From Anaerolineae bacterium (GTDB taxonomy: Bacteria > Chloroflexota > Anaerolineae > JAFGEY01), in assembly GCA_016929775.1 (NCBI GenBank), contig JAFGIE010000045.1, positions 3,951 through 67,950 on the forward strand: a stretch of DNA of 64,000 nucleotides. Reading direction: 5' to 3'. Position 1 is the first letter of the stretch. Every line of letters begins with the position of its first letter. Below the pieces are notes generated by a model. That model saw nothing but the letters and a program-made list of their open reading frames with translations, was not told where the DNA came from and did not search any database. Shown piece after piece: positions 24,021-32,069 of the stretch. The position numbers and the translations under genes are program-made.

Positions 24021-25214
24021 TCAGGGACTGAGCCACTTGCTGACGTCCTCGCCGCGCGCGTACTGCTGTACCGCGTGGTACACGGGCCTGGGCGTGAACT
24101 CGGTGGTGACAAAGCTATAGTAGTTCAGGTAGCCGGGTTCGGGTCGTGGGAAACGGAACGCCCACAGCGCAACCGCTTTGCACCAGGGCCACTCGTGCCG
24201 CGCCCACGCGTAGGCCTGTACCGTGTAGGCCACGCGCAGCCGGGGGGAGACCGCTTTGGTCCAGCGCGGATGATCGTTCCATCCCCCTTCGGTGATCATC
24301 AGCGGCTTGTGCGCGTCGCCGTTGCGGACCATGATCTGCCGCAGCAGTTCGGTGCGCCGGTAGTTGATCGCGTCCGTCGCCGGCGGCGCGTCCGTCGGAA
24401 AGCGCCACCCGTAGGCGTGGACGGCGAGAGCGTCGAAATAGGACGCTGCCCCGGCGTCGTACATGCCCTGCAGGTAGTCGAGGTCGCCCATCGCGTCCGG
24501 GGCGCCCAGGGTCGGCGACAGCGCGCCTCCCAGGACCACGATCTCGGGGTTCGCCTCCTTGGCGCGCGCATAGGCAATGCGCAGCATCTCGGCGTACTCG
24601 GCTGGGTCCGGATCCCGGTAGCCCCACTCCAGGCCCAGGTTGGGCTCGTTCCACACGATCAGGTAGTCGACCTCGCCGCGGTAGCGCGCCGCGAAAGCGC
24701 CCACAAAGTCGCCCAGGTCGGCGTAACGCGCTGGGTCCAGGTAAGAGACCTCTGTGTCCGGCGGGCGGGCCCAGTCGGGCACGAACCCGATCCGGGCGAT
24801 CACGTTTAGGCCCTGCCGCCGCGCGTGGGCGATCACCATGTCGGCGTGCGCCCAGTCATAGACGCCCTTGGCGGGTTCGCTGTACTGCCACGGAAAGTAC
24901 TCGACGACCCAACTGGCGCCCATCTCGCGCACCATCTCGAGCGTCTGCTTGATCTTCCATTCCTCGACCTCGTCGGTCAGGCGCGTGTGTACGCCGATCG
25001 CGGGGTCCACGCTCTCCACGCTCCGCTGCGGGCCCAGGACGACCAGCGGACGAGGCGGGCGCAGTCCATACAGAGCGAGCGCGATCAGCACGACGCAGCG
25101 CAGCCCGGTCCACGCCCACTTCTGCCATCTGGAGGTCACAGGCAAAGCGCCGGGCAGTGCGGAAGCTCCCTGTGATCTGGCAGGGGGGTCTGCTTGCGCC
25201 ACGTGTTCCTCCAT
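24021..25214 (-). CDS. Membrane-anchored glycoside hydrolase of the GH-A clan (GH5/GH39-like)
   Basis: About 397 residues, with one N-terminal hydrophobic segment (~35-52) as a signal anchor and then a (beta/alpha)8 glycosidase. LIVWNEPNLGLEWGY gives the NEP acid/base Glu (~189) and MITEGGWND the second catalytic Glu (~305); YFPWQYSEPAKGVYDW near the start is typical of the clan. Substrate not determinable; GH39/GH5-like enzymes act on xylosides, beta-glucans or mannans. The start at 25214 is the first ATG after the promoter but lacks a good ribosome site, and a GTG at 25139 just before the hydrophobic segment is an alternative. It is divergent from the PP2C gene. Confidence 0.78.
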   Translation of the reverse strand: MEEHVAQADPPARSQGASALPGALPVTSRWQKWAWTGLRCVVLIALALYGLRPPRPLVVLGPQRSVESVDPAIGVHTRLTDEVEEWKIKQTLEMVREMGASWVVEYFPWQYSEPAKGVYDWAHADMVIAHARRQGLNVIARIGFVPDWARPPDTEVSYLDPARYADLGDFVGAFAARYRGEVDYLIVWNEPNLGLEWGYRDPDPAEYAEMLRIAYARAKEANPEIVVLGGALSPTLGAPDAMGDLDYLQGMYDAGAASYFDALAVHAYGWRFPTDAPPATDAINYRRTELLRQIMVRNGDAHKPLMITEGGWNDHPRWTKAVSPRLRVAYTVQAYAWARHEWPWCKAVALWAFRFPRPEPGYLNYYSFVTTEFTPRPVYHAVQQYARGEDVSKWLSP

Positions 25215-25356
25215 GTCTCGTAGCTGGTGCCGGGCGAGTGCCGGGCCTTCCAGCTGCGCGCGGGACAGCGTACCACGCCGACCACCGGCGCTGCCTGTCT
25301 CGTGCCCGGGTTGGCTCGATCGGCTGCACGGTCGGTGCCGGGGCGGCGTATGCACG

Positions 25357-25385
25357 ATTATAGCCGCCCCGTGCGGAAATCACAA
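25357..25385 (-). promoter_or_regulatory. Promoter of the glycoside hydrolase gene
   Basis: Minus strand TTGTGA (25385-25380), 17-bp spacer, TATAAT (25362-25357). It overlaps the promoter region of the divergent PP2C gene. Confidence 0.7.
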
Positions 25386-25398
25386 GGTATGGTATAAT
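25371..25398 (+). promoter_or_regulatory. Promoter of the PP2C gene
   Basis: TATAAT at 25393-25398; GTGCGG at 25371-25376 (16-bp spacer) is a weak -35. The two divergent promoters overlap, so they may compete. Confidence 0.55.
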
Positions 25399-25473
25399 GA
25401 CTGTGTGGTCCGATCGTGGTGGCGGGGGACCGTGTGCCCTCCGCCCTTGTCTGCGTCCCCTGAAGGAGTTGCC

Positions 25474-26331
25474 ATGATCAAGATCGAGGTCGCCGCGTGG
25501 AGCGACCGCGGTCAGGTGCGCCCGACCAACGAGGACAGGGTGTTCTACCAGATGCTCAGCGCTTCCGACGCCGATCCGATCGCGCTCTGCATGATCGCGG
25601 ACGGCATGGGGGGCTATCTGGGCGGCGAGGTCGCGAGCCACTGGGCGATCGAGACGCTCAAGCTTTCCCTGGCGGATCTCTTTGTGCCCAACGGCTCGCG
25701 GCGTGCGGTGCGCATGCGCGACACGTCGTCGGGCGCGGCGCAGGCGGGGGACGACGGGCACGCGCGCGCCCCGGACATGGCGATCGTTCACCTGCTGCGC
25801 GAAGCGATCCGCCGCGCCAACCACATCGTGCGCCAGTATACGATCGGCGACCAGCAAGAGGCAATGGGAGCGGGCTCGACGCTGACCCTGGTGCTGGTCA
25901 AGGGCACGCGGGCCTATGTCGCCAATGTCGGCGACAGCCGTGCCTACCTGCTGCGCGCAGGGCGGCTGACTCAGGTCACCCGCGATCACTCGGTGGTCGC
26001 CGAGCTCGTCGCCGCCGGGCGAGTCACGCTCGCCGAGTCCTTCACCCATCCTCAGGGGGGGCTGATCACGCGCTGCGTGGGGTGCAGCGAAGAGATCGAC
26101 CCCGACATCGGGCCGCTGACAGCACGCGTCGGCGACCTGTTTCTGCTTTGCTCCGATGGCCTGTGGACGATGCTCCGCGACCCGCGGGCCATGGCAGAGA
26201 TGATCGCCGGCAGCCCCGATCTCGAGTCGGCTGCCCAGGCGCTGGTCAGTGCGGCGAACGAGGCGGGCGGCAAAGACAATGTCACGGTCGGGCTGATGCG
26301 CCTCGCCGGTGCACCCGACATCTCCGCCTAG
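25474..26331 (+). CDS. PP2C-type Ser/Thr protein phosphatase
   Basis: 285 residues. The metal-binding motifs are in order: SDRGQVRPTNEDRV, MIADGMGGYLGGEVAS, GSTLTLVLVKG with ANVGDSRAYLLRAG, LFLLCSDGLWTML and GGKDNVTVGL. A ~35-residue insert between the second and third motifs (VRMRDTSSGAAQAGDDGHARAP) is unlike the shortest members. It is cytoplasmic, with no membrane helix. Candidate substrates are targets of the Ser/Thr kinase at 20-23 kb or the phosphorylated STAS proteins of the stressosome operon, but neither is adjacent. The start at 25474 follows AAGGAG. Confidence 0.93.
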   Translation: MIKIEVAAWSDRGQVRPTNEDRVFYQMLSASDADPIALCMIADGMGGYLGGEVASHWAIETLKLSLADLFVPNGSRRAVRMRDTSSGAAQAGDDGHARAPDMAIVHLLREAIRRANHIVRQYTIGDQQEAMGAGSTLTLVLVKGTRAYVANVGDSRAYLLRAGRLTQVTRDHSVVAELVAAGRVTLAESFTHPQGGLITRCVGCSEEIDPDIGPLTARVGDLFLLCSDGLWTMLRDPRAMAEMIAGSPDLESAAQALVSAANEAGGKDNVTVGLMRLAGAPDISA

Positions 26332-26353
26332 CCGAACCCCTGAGCCAGGCATG

Positions 26354-26386
26354 GAAAAGCCCCCCGTGTGGATCTCCGGGGGGCTT
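26354..26386 (-). terminator. Bidirectional terminator between convergent genes
   Basis: A 10-bp stem AAGCCCCCCG/CGGGGGGCTT. On the minus strand it runs into TTTT, so it is best suited to ending the anchored secreted protein gene; on the plus strand it ends CTTGTGC after the PP2C gene. Confidence 0.75.
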
Positions 26387-26405
26387 GTGCATCTCTGCGC
26401 GCGGA

Positions 26406-27521
26406 CTAGGGGCGGTTCGCCAGCTTTTTCCCGATGAACAGGCCCATCACCAGGACCACTGCCGAGATCCCTGCCACGATGCTCAGGCTGGTCACGTCCT
26501 CGCTCCGGGACGAGGTCGAGGCGAGGCCTGCTGCGTTCACATTCGGCGGTGGCTGCACGACGGTGTGGTGCACCCGCGTGGGCGTCGGCAGCGGCGTTGG
26601 GCTCGAGGTCGGGGTGGGCGACGGGGTAAAGGTTGGCGTCACCGTGGGCGTATGGGTTGGCGTCGGCGTGTTGGTTGGCGTCGGCGTGTTGGTCGGCGTC
26701 GGGGTGTTGGTCGGCGTCGGCGTGTTGGTCGGCAGCGGCGTGTTGGTCGGCTTGACCGGCGCGGCTGCGGCGACCATTGTTCTCGCTCCGCCCGTAGCGA
26801 CGAGGCACGCCATGTCGACGAACGTCGCCTCGTACCGGTACGCCCACTGGTTCCAGCCCCTGACATAGACGGTCACGTACTCGCCCTGGGCCTGGGCTGT
26901 GACCTGGGTCTTGACCCACTGGTTCGTGCCATCCGGGGCCTTGGTGTGGGCATCCCACACGGCTTCACCCCATGTCACATTCTCGGGCGGGCGCATCACC
27001 TGCCCGGCGGGCTCGAACCCGGTGGGATCGATGCCAGCTGTGACCTGGTAGTTGCCCAGGTCGTCCGGTCCGGATACCATCTGGTCCTTGACCCAATGGT
27101 TGTCGCGCGCGCTCATGATCTGGACATAGATCGAGAACACGACCTTGCTGTTCGCGGGCACCTTGACCCGCTGCCAGATCCCGGCGTCGTGCAGCGCATA
27201 GGTGTTGAACCACTGCAGCGACTTGTTCCCGTCGAGCAGTCGCGCGCGCAGGTCTGCGCTGCCGTCGTCCTCCGGACGCTGGAGCACTTTCCACTCGGGC
27301 TCGTAGTACTTGCTGCCCGGACCGGTGTGATAGTACCACGGATTCCAGCCCTCGCTGACCCACGACGAGCGGCTGGTGCGGCGCATGTCCCCTTCGAAGC
27401 TAGGGTTGGTGAGCAGGTTCTCGCTTTGCTGCGTTGGCTGCGCTAGAACGAGGGGCGCGGCCATCGACACGACGCACAATAGTGCAAAAAGCACCATAGT
27501 GTTTCGAATCAGCCTATGCAT
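26406..27521 (-). CDS. Secreted cell-surface protein: signal peptide, beta-sandwich domain, Pro/Thr stalk, C-terminal membrane anchor
   Basis: 371 residues. A signal peptide (~1-27, ending VLAQP) is followed by a folded domain (~35-235) beginning NLLTNPSFEGD and rich in Trp/Tyr (WVSEGWNPWYYHTGPG, VKVPANSKVVFSIYVQIMSA). This start is typical of carbohydrate-binding-like jelly rolls. A TNTPTPTNTPTPT stalk (~250-310) and a C-terminal helix (LSIVAGISAVVLVMGLFIG) with a basic end tether it to the membrane outer face. No catalytic motif is seen; binding of glycan or wall polymer is inference. The start at 27521 follows GGAGG. Confidence 0.7.
   Translation of the reverse strand: MHRLIRNTMVLFALLCVVSMAAPLVLAQPTQQSENLLTNPSFEGDMRRTSRSSWVSEGWNPWYYHTGPGSKYYEPEWKVLQRPEDDGSADLRARLLDGNKSLQWFNTYALHDAGIWQRVKVPANSKVVFSIYVQIMSARDNHWVKDQMVSGPDDLGNYQVTAGIDPTGFEPAGQVMRPPENVTWGEAVWDAHTKAPDGTNQWVKTQVTAQAQGEYVTVYVRGWNQWAYRYEATFVDMACLVATGGARTMVAAAAPVKPTNTPLPTNTPTPTNTPTPTNTPTPTNTPTPTHTPTVTPTFTPSPTPTSSPTPLPTPTRVHHTVVQPPPNVNAAGLASTSSRSEDVTSLSIVAGISAVVLVMGLFIGKKLANRP
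26577..26757 (-). repeat. Short tandem repeat coding the Pro/Thr stalk
   Basis: Imperfect 12- and 18-bp units (GTTGGCGTCGGC-like on the plus strand) encode repeated TPTPTN on the minus strand. This is coding low-complexity sequence prone to length change, not a CRISPR. Confidence 0.8.
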
Positions 27522-27562
27522 ACGGGAGCTTCCTCCTTGCCCGAAGGGGCAGAATTGGAGGC

Positions 27563-27592
27563 ATTATACCGCAAATCGGTGCGCAGCGCAAA
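27563..27592 (-). promoter_or_regulatory. Promoter of the anchored secreted protein gene
   Basis: Minus strand TTTGCG (27592-27587), 18-bp spacer, TATAAT (27568-27563). Confidence 0.55.
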
Positions 27593-27617
27593 CCGCGGAC
27601 TGGGGAATCGCGCATCA

Positions 27618-27646
27618 TTGCCAACTTGGGCGGGGAATGGTATAAT
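27618..27646 (+). promoter_or_regulatory. Promoter of the unknown gene at 27.7 kb
   Basis: TTGCCA (27618-27623), 17-bp spacer, TATAAT (27641-27646). The expected transcript start is about 27653. Confidence 0.75.
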
Positions 27647-27654
27647 GATCCTGA

Positions 27655-28713
27655 GTGGGTCGCATAGGCGCAGGGTGGGGGGGCTCTGGCCTGCGTACAC
27701 GCCTGTTGGCGCGCGGCGACAGCGCCTGTGTCACGGCGGCGATGGTGGACTCGACGATGGCCGAAAGCCCTGGACGGCACGCACGGCGGTTGCCCCATCT
27801 ACCTCTGCTGAGCTGCCAGCTCGCGCAACTGCGCGAGGTGGAGGGGGCGCTCGATCGCCTGCTGCACCGGGTCATCGACCAGTTGAGCGAGGAGGCCTTG
27901 GCCCGCGCCTCAGAGCGGTTTGACGAGCTCGTCATCGCGCATCCTGACCTGCGGATCGCCGATGTGAGCGCTTACCCGCGGCTCGTAAAGGCCTTGATGG
28001 CGTGCCTCGACCCACAGCGCGGGCCACTCGACGGCTTCGAGGACGCTGTCGCGTTGCTCAGCGCGCGGTGTGTGACGCCGCAGTCCCTGCGCGCCCTGCG
28101 CGCCCGCCTGTACAGCGTCGCCGGGCGGGTGGCGCTGCGCGCGCCGGACTTGTTGCCCACGGCGGCGATCGCCGCGTTCTCGCTCGACGACGAGGACCAG
28201 GCGTGCAACGCCTTCGTGCACATGGTGGTCTGTGCTTCGGCGATCGAGGCCTACGTCCAAGCTGCCCTGTGCGAGGAGGCGTCGCCCTCGGTCGACGTGA
28301 GTACCTGGCTGGCGGCGGACCCGCCCGCGGCGTTGATCGCCGCGATCGGTGAGGGCCCGGCGTACTATTTCGCCGCGATCCCGGGCGTGCTGCCCTTTCT
28401 CGACCAGGAACGGGTGCTCTTTGAGCCGGAGCGCCTGGCGCCCGTGCAAGCTAGGGGCGCGGCGTCGCCCTGTCCGCATGCGGTGGGGCTTGGCGCGCTG
28501 GTCGATGGGGCGTACGTCACGCGGCTCTCTGCAGAGATCGCGCGCGTACGCCGCGCACTGCGGGAGCGCTACCCGGTGCACACGGTCGCCGATGTCGAGA
28601 TGCTGGCTGAGCGGGCGCTCGACGCCCTGGTTGCCCTGCCGCACAGTGCGAACCCGCTTCTCCAGGCGATCTTTGTCCAGAGCTGGGTCCGGTATCTCTA
28701 TCAGGCCAACTAG
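27655..28713 (+). CDS. Hypothetical cytoplasmic protein
   Basis: Up to 352 residues, not recognised. It is mainly helical by composition, with no membrane helix, signal peptide or obvious catalytic motif. Features include LREVEGALDRLLHRVIDQLSEEALARASERFDELV near the start, two Ala-rich helical stretches, and a C-terminus PLLQAIFVQSWVRYLYQAN. The GTG at 27655 would make the transcript practically leaderless. If that is wrong, ATG at 27742 (MVDSTMAESP) is the next candidate, and the less conserved-looking first 30 residues make it plausible. The RpiR/Clp pair follows 114 bp downstream; no functional link is visible. Confidence 0.6.
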   Translation: MGRIGAGWGGSGLRTRLLARGDSACVTAAMVDSTMAESPGRHARRLPHLPLLSCQLAQLREVEGALDRLLHRVIDQLSEEALARASERFDELVIAHPDLRIADVSAYPRLVKALMACLDPQRGPLDGFEDAVALLSARCVTPQSLRALRARLYSVAGRVALRAPDLLPTAAIAAFSLDDEDQACNAFVHMVVCASAIEAYVQAALCEEASPSVDVSTWLAADPPAALIAAIGEGPAYYFAAIPGVLPFLDQERVLFEPERLAPVQARGAASPCPHAVGLGALVDGAYVTRLSAEIARVRRALRERYPVHTVADVEMLAERALDALVALPHSANPLLQAIFVQSWVRYLYQAN

Positions 28714-28800
28714 CGCCGCCCTGCTACGGGCGCCGCGCCTCCTGGAGGGCCCGTACCGGCTCGGCTCTTGCTTTTGCCGCCGGCGTCTCGCGCCGGTGCA

Positions 28801-28817
28801 TTGGCCTGTTTGGCCAA
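28801..28817 (+). promoter_or_regulatory. Small inverted repeat in front of the RpiR gene
   Basis: TTGGCC, 5-nt centre, GGCCAA, ending at the ribosome-binding site (AAGGGGGT) of the RpiR gene. It could be an autoregulatory operator or a small mRNA hairpin. Confidence 0.35.
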
Positions 28818-28827
28818 GGGGGTATCG

Positions 28828-29703
28828 ATGAGTCAAGGGAATCGCCGAGATGACGCCCAGCCGCTTCCGGCAGTACTGAGCCGGATCCGGTCCAAGCTGC
28901 CTGTGCTCGCCGATGAGGAAAAGCTATTGGCCGAGTACATCCTTCTCAACTACGATGTGGTGCCCAAGCTGTCGCTCGTGCAGCTTGCCGAGGAGGCGCA
29001 GGTCCACCCCAGCGCCGTGGTCCGCTTCTGCGATGACGTGGGCTGCGAGGGCTTTCACGCCCTACACACAGCCCTCGCCGAGATCGACTCGGTCGCCGCC
29101 AGCGTGTTCTTTGAGCAGGTCGACGGCTTCGATCTCGGTCACATCGCCCAGAGCGTGTTCGACGACATCAAGCGCATGCTCGACGAGACGCTCGCGTCGC
29201 TCGATATGGACGCCATGCAGCGCGCCGTCGACGCGATCCTGGCTGCGGACGAGACCGTGATCCTCGGCATGGGGACCTCTGGCAGCACGGCGCAGGAATT
29301 CGTGTACCGTCTGCAGTGGATCGGGGTACGCTGCACCCAGCACGTCGACCCCCACCGTCAGTTGATGGCTGTGTCGCTGGTGGATGAGAAGGACCTCGTG
29401 ATCGCCGTCTCCCATTCGGGGCGCACGACCAACGTCGTGGATGCGCTCAAGCTGGCGAAAGAGCGCGGGGCCAAGACCATGTGCATCACCGACTTTCCCC
29501 ACTCGCCCCTGACTGAGTACGCGGACATTGTCCTCTGCGCGGTGCACATCGAGAACAGCCTGGGCGTAGAGATGGTCGCCACCCGCGCAGCGCACCTGGC
29601 GATCGTGGACGCGATCATGGTCGCCGTGGCCCTGCGCGACCGGGAACGCGCTCTGCAGAGCATCAAGAACAACGAACGCCTGGTCGTTCACTTGCGCTAC
29701 TAG
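28828..29703 (+). CDS. RpiR-family transcriptional regulator (HTH-6 + SIS)
   Basis: 291 residues. The N-terminal helix-turn-helix (~15-85) reads LPVLADEEKLLAEYILLNYDVVPKLSLVQLAEEAQVHPSAVVRFCDDVGCEGFHAL. The C-terminal SIS domain (~125-265) has ILGMGTSGSTAQEF and IAVSHSGRTTNVVDALKLAKERGA, the sugar-phosphate-binding SxS/T elements. RpiR regulators respond to phosphosugars. The start at 28828 follows AAGGGGG. The Clp-like ATPase gene begins 7 bp after its stop, an unusual operon partner for this family. Confidence 0.9.
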   Translation: MSQGNRRDDAQPLPAVLSRIRSKLPVLADEEKLLAEYILLNYDVVPKLSLVQLAEEAQVHPSAVVRFCDDVGCEGFHALHTALAEIDSVAASVFFEQVDGFDLGHIAQSVFDDIKRMLDETLASLDMDAMQRAVDAILAADETVILGMGTSGSTAQEFVYRLQWIGVRCTQHVDPHRQLMAVSLVDEKDLVIAVSHSGRTTNVVDALKLAKERGAKTMCITDFPHSPLTEYADIVLCAVHIENSLGVEMVATRAAHLAIVDAIMVAVALRDRERALQSIKNNERLVVHLRY

Positions 29704-29710
29704 GACCCCA

Positions 29711-31912
29711 ATGGCAACACTCGACCCAAACATCCCGTCCCGCGAACTGAGCGATCTCCTCAACGACGCGGCAACCCTGTTGCACCTGCACGGGCAGCGC
29801 ATCCTGACGCCCGAGATGCTCCTGCTGGCGATGATGCGCAGCCCGCGCTGTGCCGGTGCGCAGATCCTGGCGCGCTTTGCCGAGGGGCGTGGGGTGGACC
29901 TCGCCGAGTTGGAACGCGAGGTCGAGTCACAGGCGCGGATGCGACAGGGGCGCGACGCCGACTTTGCATTTACCGCGCAGAACGGGCGCCCGGTGCCGCT
30001 GTCAGACGAGATGGTCGTCGTCCTCGACGAGGGACGCACGATCGCCGAGGCCATGGGCGAGGTCTGGGTTGGCACCTCGCACGCCCTAGCATCGATGAGC
30101 CAGGCTGGCGTGTCCACGGCTGGTCTTCTCCAGCGCCGCGGGATCACGCCGACGGCGATGACCGAGATGCTCGCCGATCAGAGCCTCGCCCGCGCAGGGT
30201 CGACCGCTGACTGGGTGACCATGGCGCGCCAGGGCGAGATGCACCCGGTCTACTTTCGCGAAGCCTTGCTCAGCGAGCTCATGAACCTGCTCTCCCTCGC
30301 CGGCGAGCGGCACGTGCTCCTGGTCGGTCCGCCGGGAGTGGGCAAGCGTTCGCTGGTCTATGCCCTAGCGCTGCTGATCGCCGAGGGGCGTGGGCCTGAC
30401 GGCATCAGCTCGGTGATCGCCGTCGCCGACGCTGCCTACGTCGACAACCCGGTCGCCGCGATCCGGGCTGGGCTGCGCAAGGCGCGCGGCGGCATCTTTC
30501 TCGTCCCCGACATCCATCGCTTCTATGGCGGCGTGGTCCACGCCGAGCTTCCCGAGGGCGCCAAACCCCTGCAGCGCGCCTTCTTCGAGGACGGTGTGAC
30601 CCTGATCGGCACGACCACGCCCGAGATGTACGACACGCGGCTGCGCGGCGGCGCGGCGACCGGCGGGCAGGTCCGCGTCCTGCGCGTTCCTCCGACCGAC
30701 GAGCGGGAAACGGTCGAGATCCTGCGCACGCTCCGTCCTAACCTGGAAGACGAGTATGCGATCCAGATCGCCGACGCGAGCCTGCCCGTAGCAGCTTCTA
30801 TGGCCCGACGCTACCTCCCAACGCGCCCCCTCCCGGGCGGGGCGGTACAGCTCTTGCACCGTGCCTGTGCCCTGGTGCGCATGAGCACGCAGGAGAACTT
30901 GGCCTTTCGCGCGCCGGTGTCGGGCGATGCCGTGCTCGACGCCGATGACGTGACGCTCACCCTGAGCCGCATGACCGGCATCCCGGTGACCCGTCTCGGC
31001 GCCGACGAACGGAGCCGTTACGCGCGCATGGTCGAGCACCTGCAGGAGCGGATCATCGGGCAGGACCAGGCTGTGCTCGCCCTGAGCCGTGCCGTCAAGA
31101 CGGCGCGCGTGGGGCTCAAGGACCCGCGCCGCCCGATCGGCAGTTTTCTCTTCCTCGGGCCGACGGGCGTGGGCAAGAGCGAGCTCTCCAAGGCCCTGTC
31201 CGAGTTCCTGTTTGGCAGCGAGGATGCGCTGATCGCGATCGACATGAGCGAGTACATGGACGAGAGCTCGGTCAACCGCCTGATCGGCGCGCCGCCCGGC
31301 TACGTCGGCTACGAGGGTGGAGGACAGCTGACCGACCGTGTGCTCCAGTCGCCCTATGCCGTGATCCTGTTCGACGAGGTGGAAAAGGCCCACCCCCGTG
31401 TGCTGGACGTCTTGCTCCAGGTCATGGAAGAGGGGCGCTTGACCGATGGGAAGGGCCGCCAAGCGTCGTTTCGCGAGACGGTGGTTCTCATGACGAGCAA
31501 TCTCGGCGCCGCCTACTTGGGCGATCCGGCGCTCGGCGAATCGGCGCGCGATATGGCGATGCGCGAGGTCAAGTCGCATTTCCGGCCCGAGTTCCTCAAC
31601 CGCCTGGACGACATTATCTTTTTCAATCGTCTGAGCGACGAGGACCTGTTCCAGATCATGGGCCTCCTGCTGAAGAAAGAGGGCGAACTCGCCGCCGGGC
31701 GAGGGCTGGAGCTGCAGGTCAGCGACGCCGCGCGGCGCTGGATGGTCGCGCAAAACGACCATCCCGAGTGGGGCGCGCGCCCCCTGCGCCGGATCTTGCA
31801 GCGCCACCTGCGCGAACCGCTGGCGGACTATTTACTGCGCGCCGACCCGCCGCCGGGCACCGTCGTGCGGGTCGACGTCGATCAGCAGCAGCTGACCTTT
31901 GTGACCGGGTAG
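29711..31912 (+). CDS. Clp/Hsp100-like AAA+ protein with a degenerate first ATPase domain
   Basis: 733 residues. A Clp-N-like domain (~8-150), a first AAA domain (~175-385) and a second (~445-715) are visible. In the second, GPTGVGKSE (Walker A), VILFDEVEKAHP (Walker B), MTSNLGA and GARPLRR are canonical. In the first, GPPGVGKRS is a fair Walker A, but the Walker B region reads GGIFLVPDIHRF, with Ile where the catalytic Glu is expected. No ClpB-type long middle coiled coil or ClpC M-domain is evident. Pore loop GYVGYEGGG is present in domain 2. It is likely a substrate-specialised unfoldase; whether it pairs with ClpP is unknown. It starts 7 bp after the RpiR regulator gene. Confidence 0.82.
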   Translation: MATLDPNIPSRELSDLLNDAATLLHLHGQRILTPEMLLLAMMRSPRCAGAQILARFAEGRGVDLAELEREVESQARMRQGRDADFAFTAQNGRPVPLSDEMVVVLDEGRTIAEAMGEVWVGTSHALASMSQAGVSTAGLLQRRGITPTAMTEMLADQSLARAGSTADWVTMARQGEMHPVYFREALLSELMNLLSLAGERHVLLVGPPGVGKRSLVYALALLIAEGRGPDGISSVIAVADAAYVDNPVAAIRAGLRKARGGIFLVPDIHRFYGGVVHAELPEGAKPLQRAFFEDGVTLIGTTTPEMYDTRLRGGAATGGQVRVLRVPPTDERETVEILRTLRPNLEDEYAIQIADASLPVAASMARRYLPTRPLPGGAVQLLHRACALVRMSTQENLAFRAPVSGDAVLDADDVTLTLSRMTGIPVTRLGADERSRYARMVEHLQERIIGQDQAVLALSRAVKTARVGLKDPRRPIGSFLFLGPTGVGKSELSKALSEFLFGSEDALIAIDMSEYMDESSVNRLIGAPPGYVGYEGGGQLTDRVLQSPYAVILFDEVEKAHPRVLDVLLQVMEEGRLTDGKGRQASFRETVVLMTSNLGAAYLGDPALGESARDMAMREVKSHFRPEFLNRLDDIIFFNRLSDEDLFQIMGLLLKKEGELAAGRGLELQVSDAARRWMVAQNDHPEWGARPLRRILQRHLREPLADYLLRADPPPGTVVRVDVDQQQLTFVTG

Positions 31913-31969
31913 GTGCTCGGTCAGCGCTTGGGCTGCAGCGCCGGAACGCTGGATGGGGTCTCTCTTGAG

Positions 31970-32000
31970 CCCGGCGCGGGTGTCTTGCGCCCGCGCCGGG
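31970..32000 (+). terminator. Strong hairpin after the Clp-like gene
   Basis: A perfect 11-bp stem CCCGGCGCGGG/CCCGCGCCGGG with a 9-nt loop, between convergent genes. It is followed only by TCGGCTT, so termination efficiency is uncertain. Confidence 0.5.
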
Positions 32001-32069
32001 TCGGCTTGCCTGCCTGGTACGTGGATCTGGGCCTCTCTGCCGGAGCGAGGTCGCTGGACCGGGCGCCGG

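Noticed and set aside
26577..26757. Regular short repeats looking like an array
   Set aside because: Units are 12-18 bp, in frame, and encode a Pro/Thr stalk. There are no spacers of CRISPR length and no cas genes.
24856..26958. 700-codon minus-strand open frame spanning the glycoside hydrolase, PP2C and surface-protein genes
   Set aside because: It overlaps three supported genes in other frames, crosses promoters and a terminator, and its translation is low-complexity with no domain pattern.
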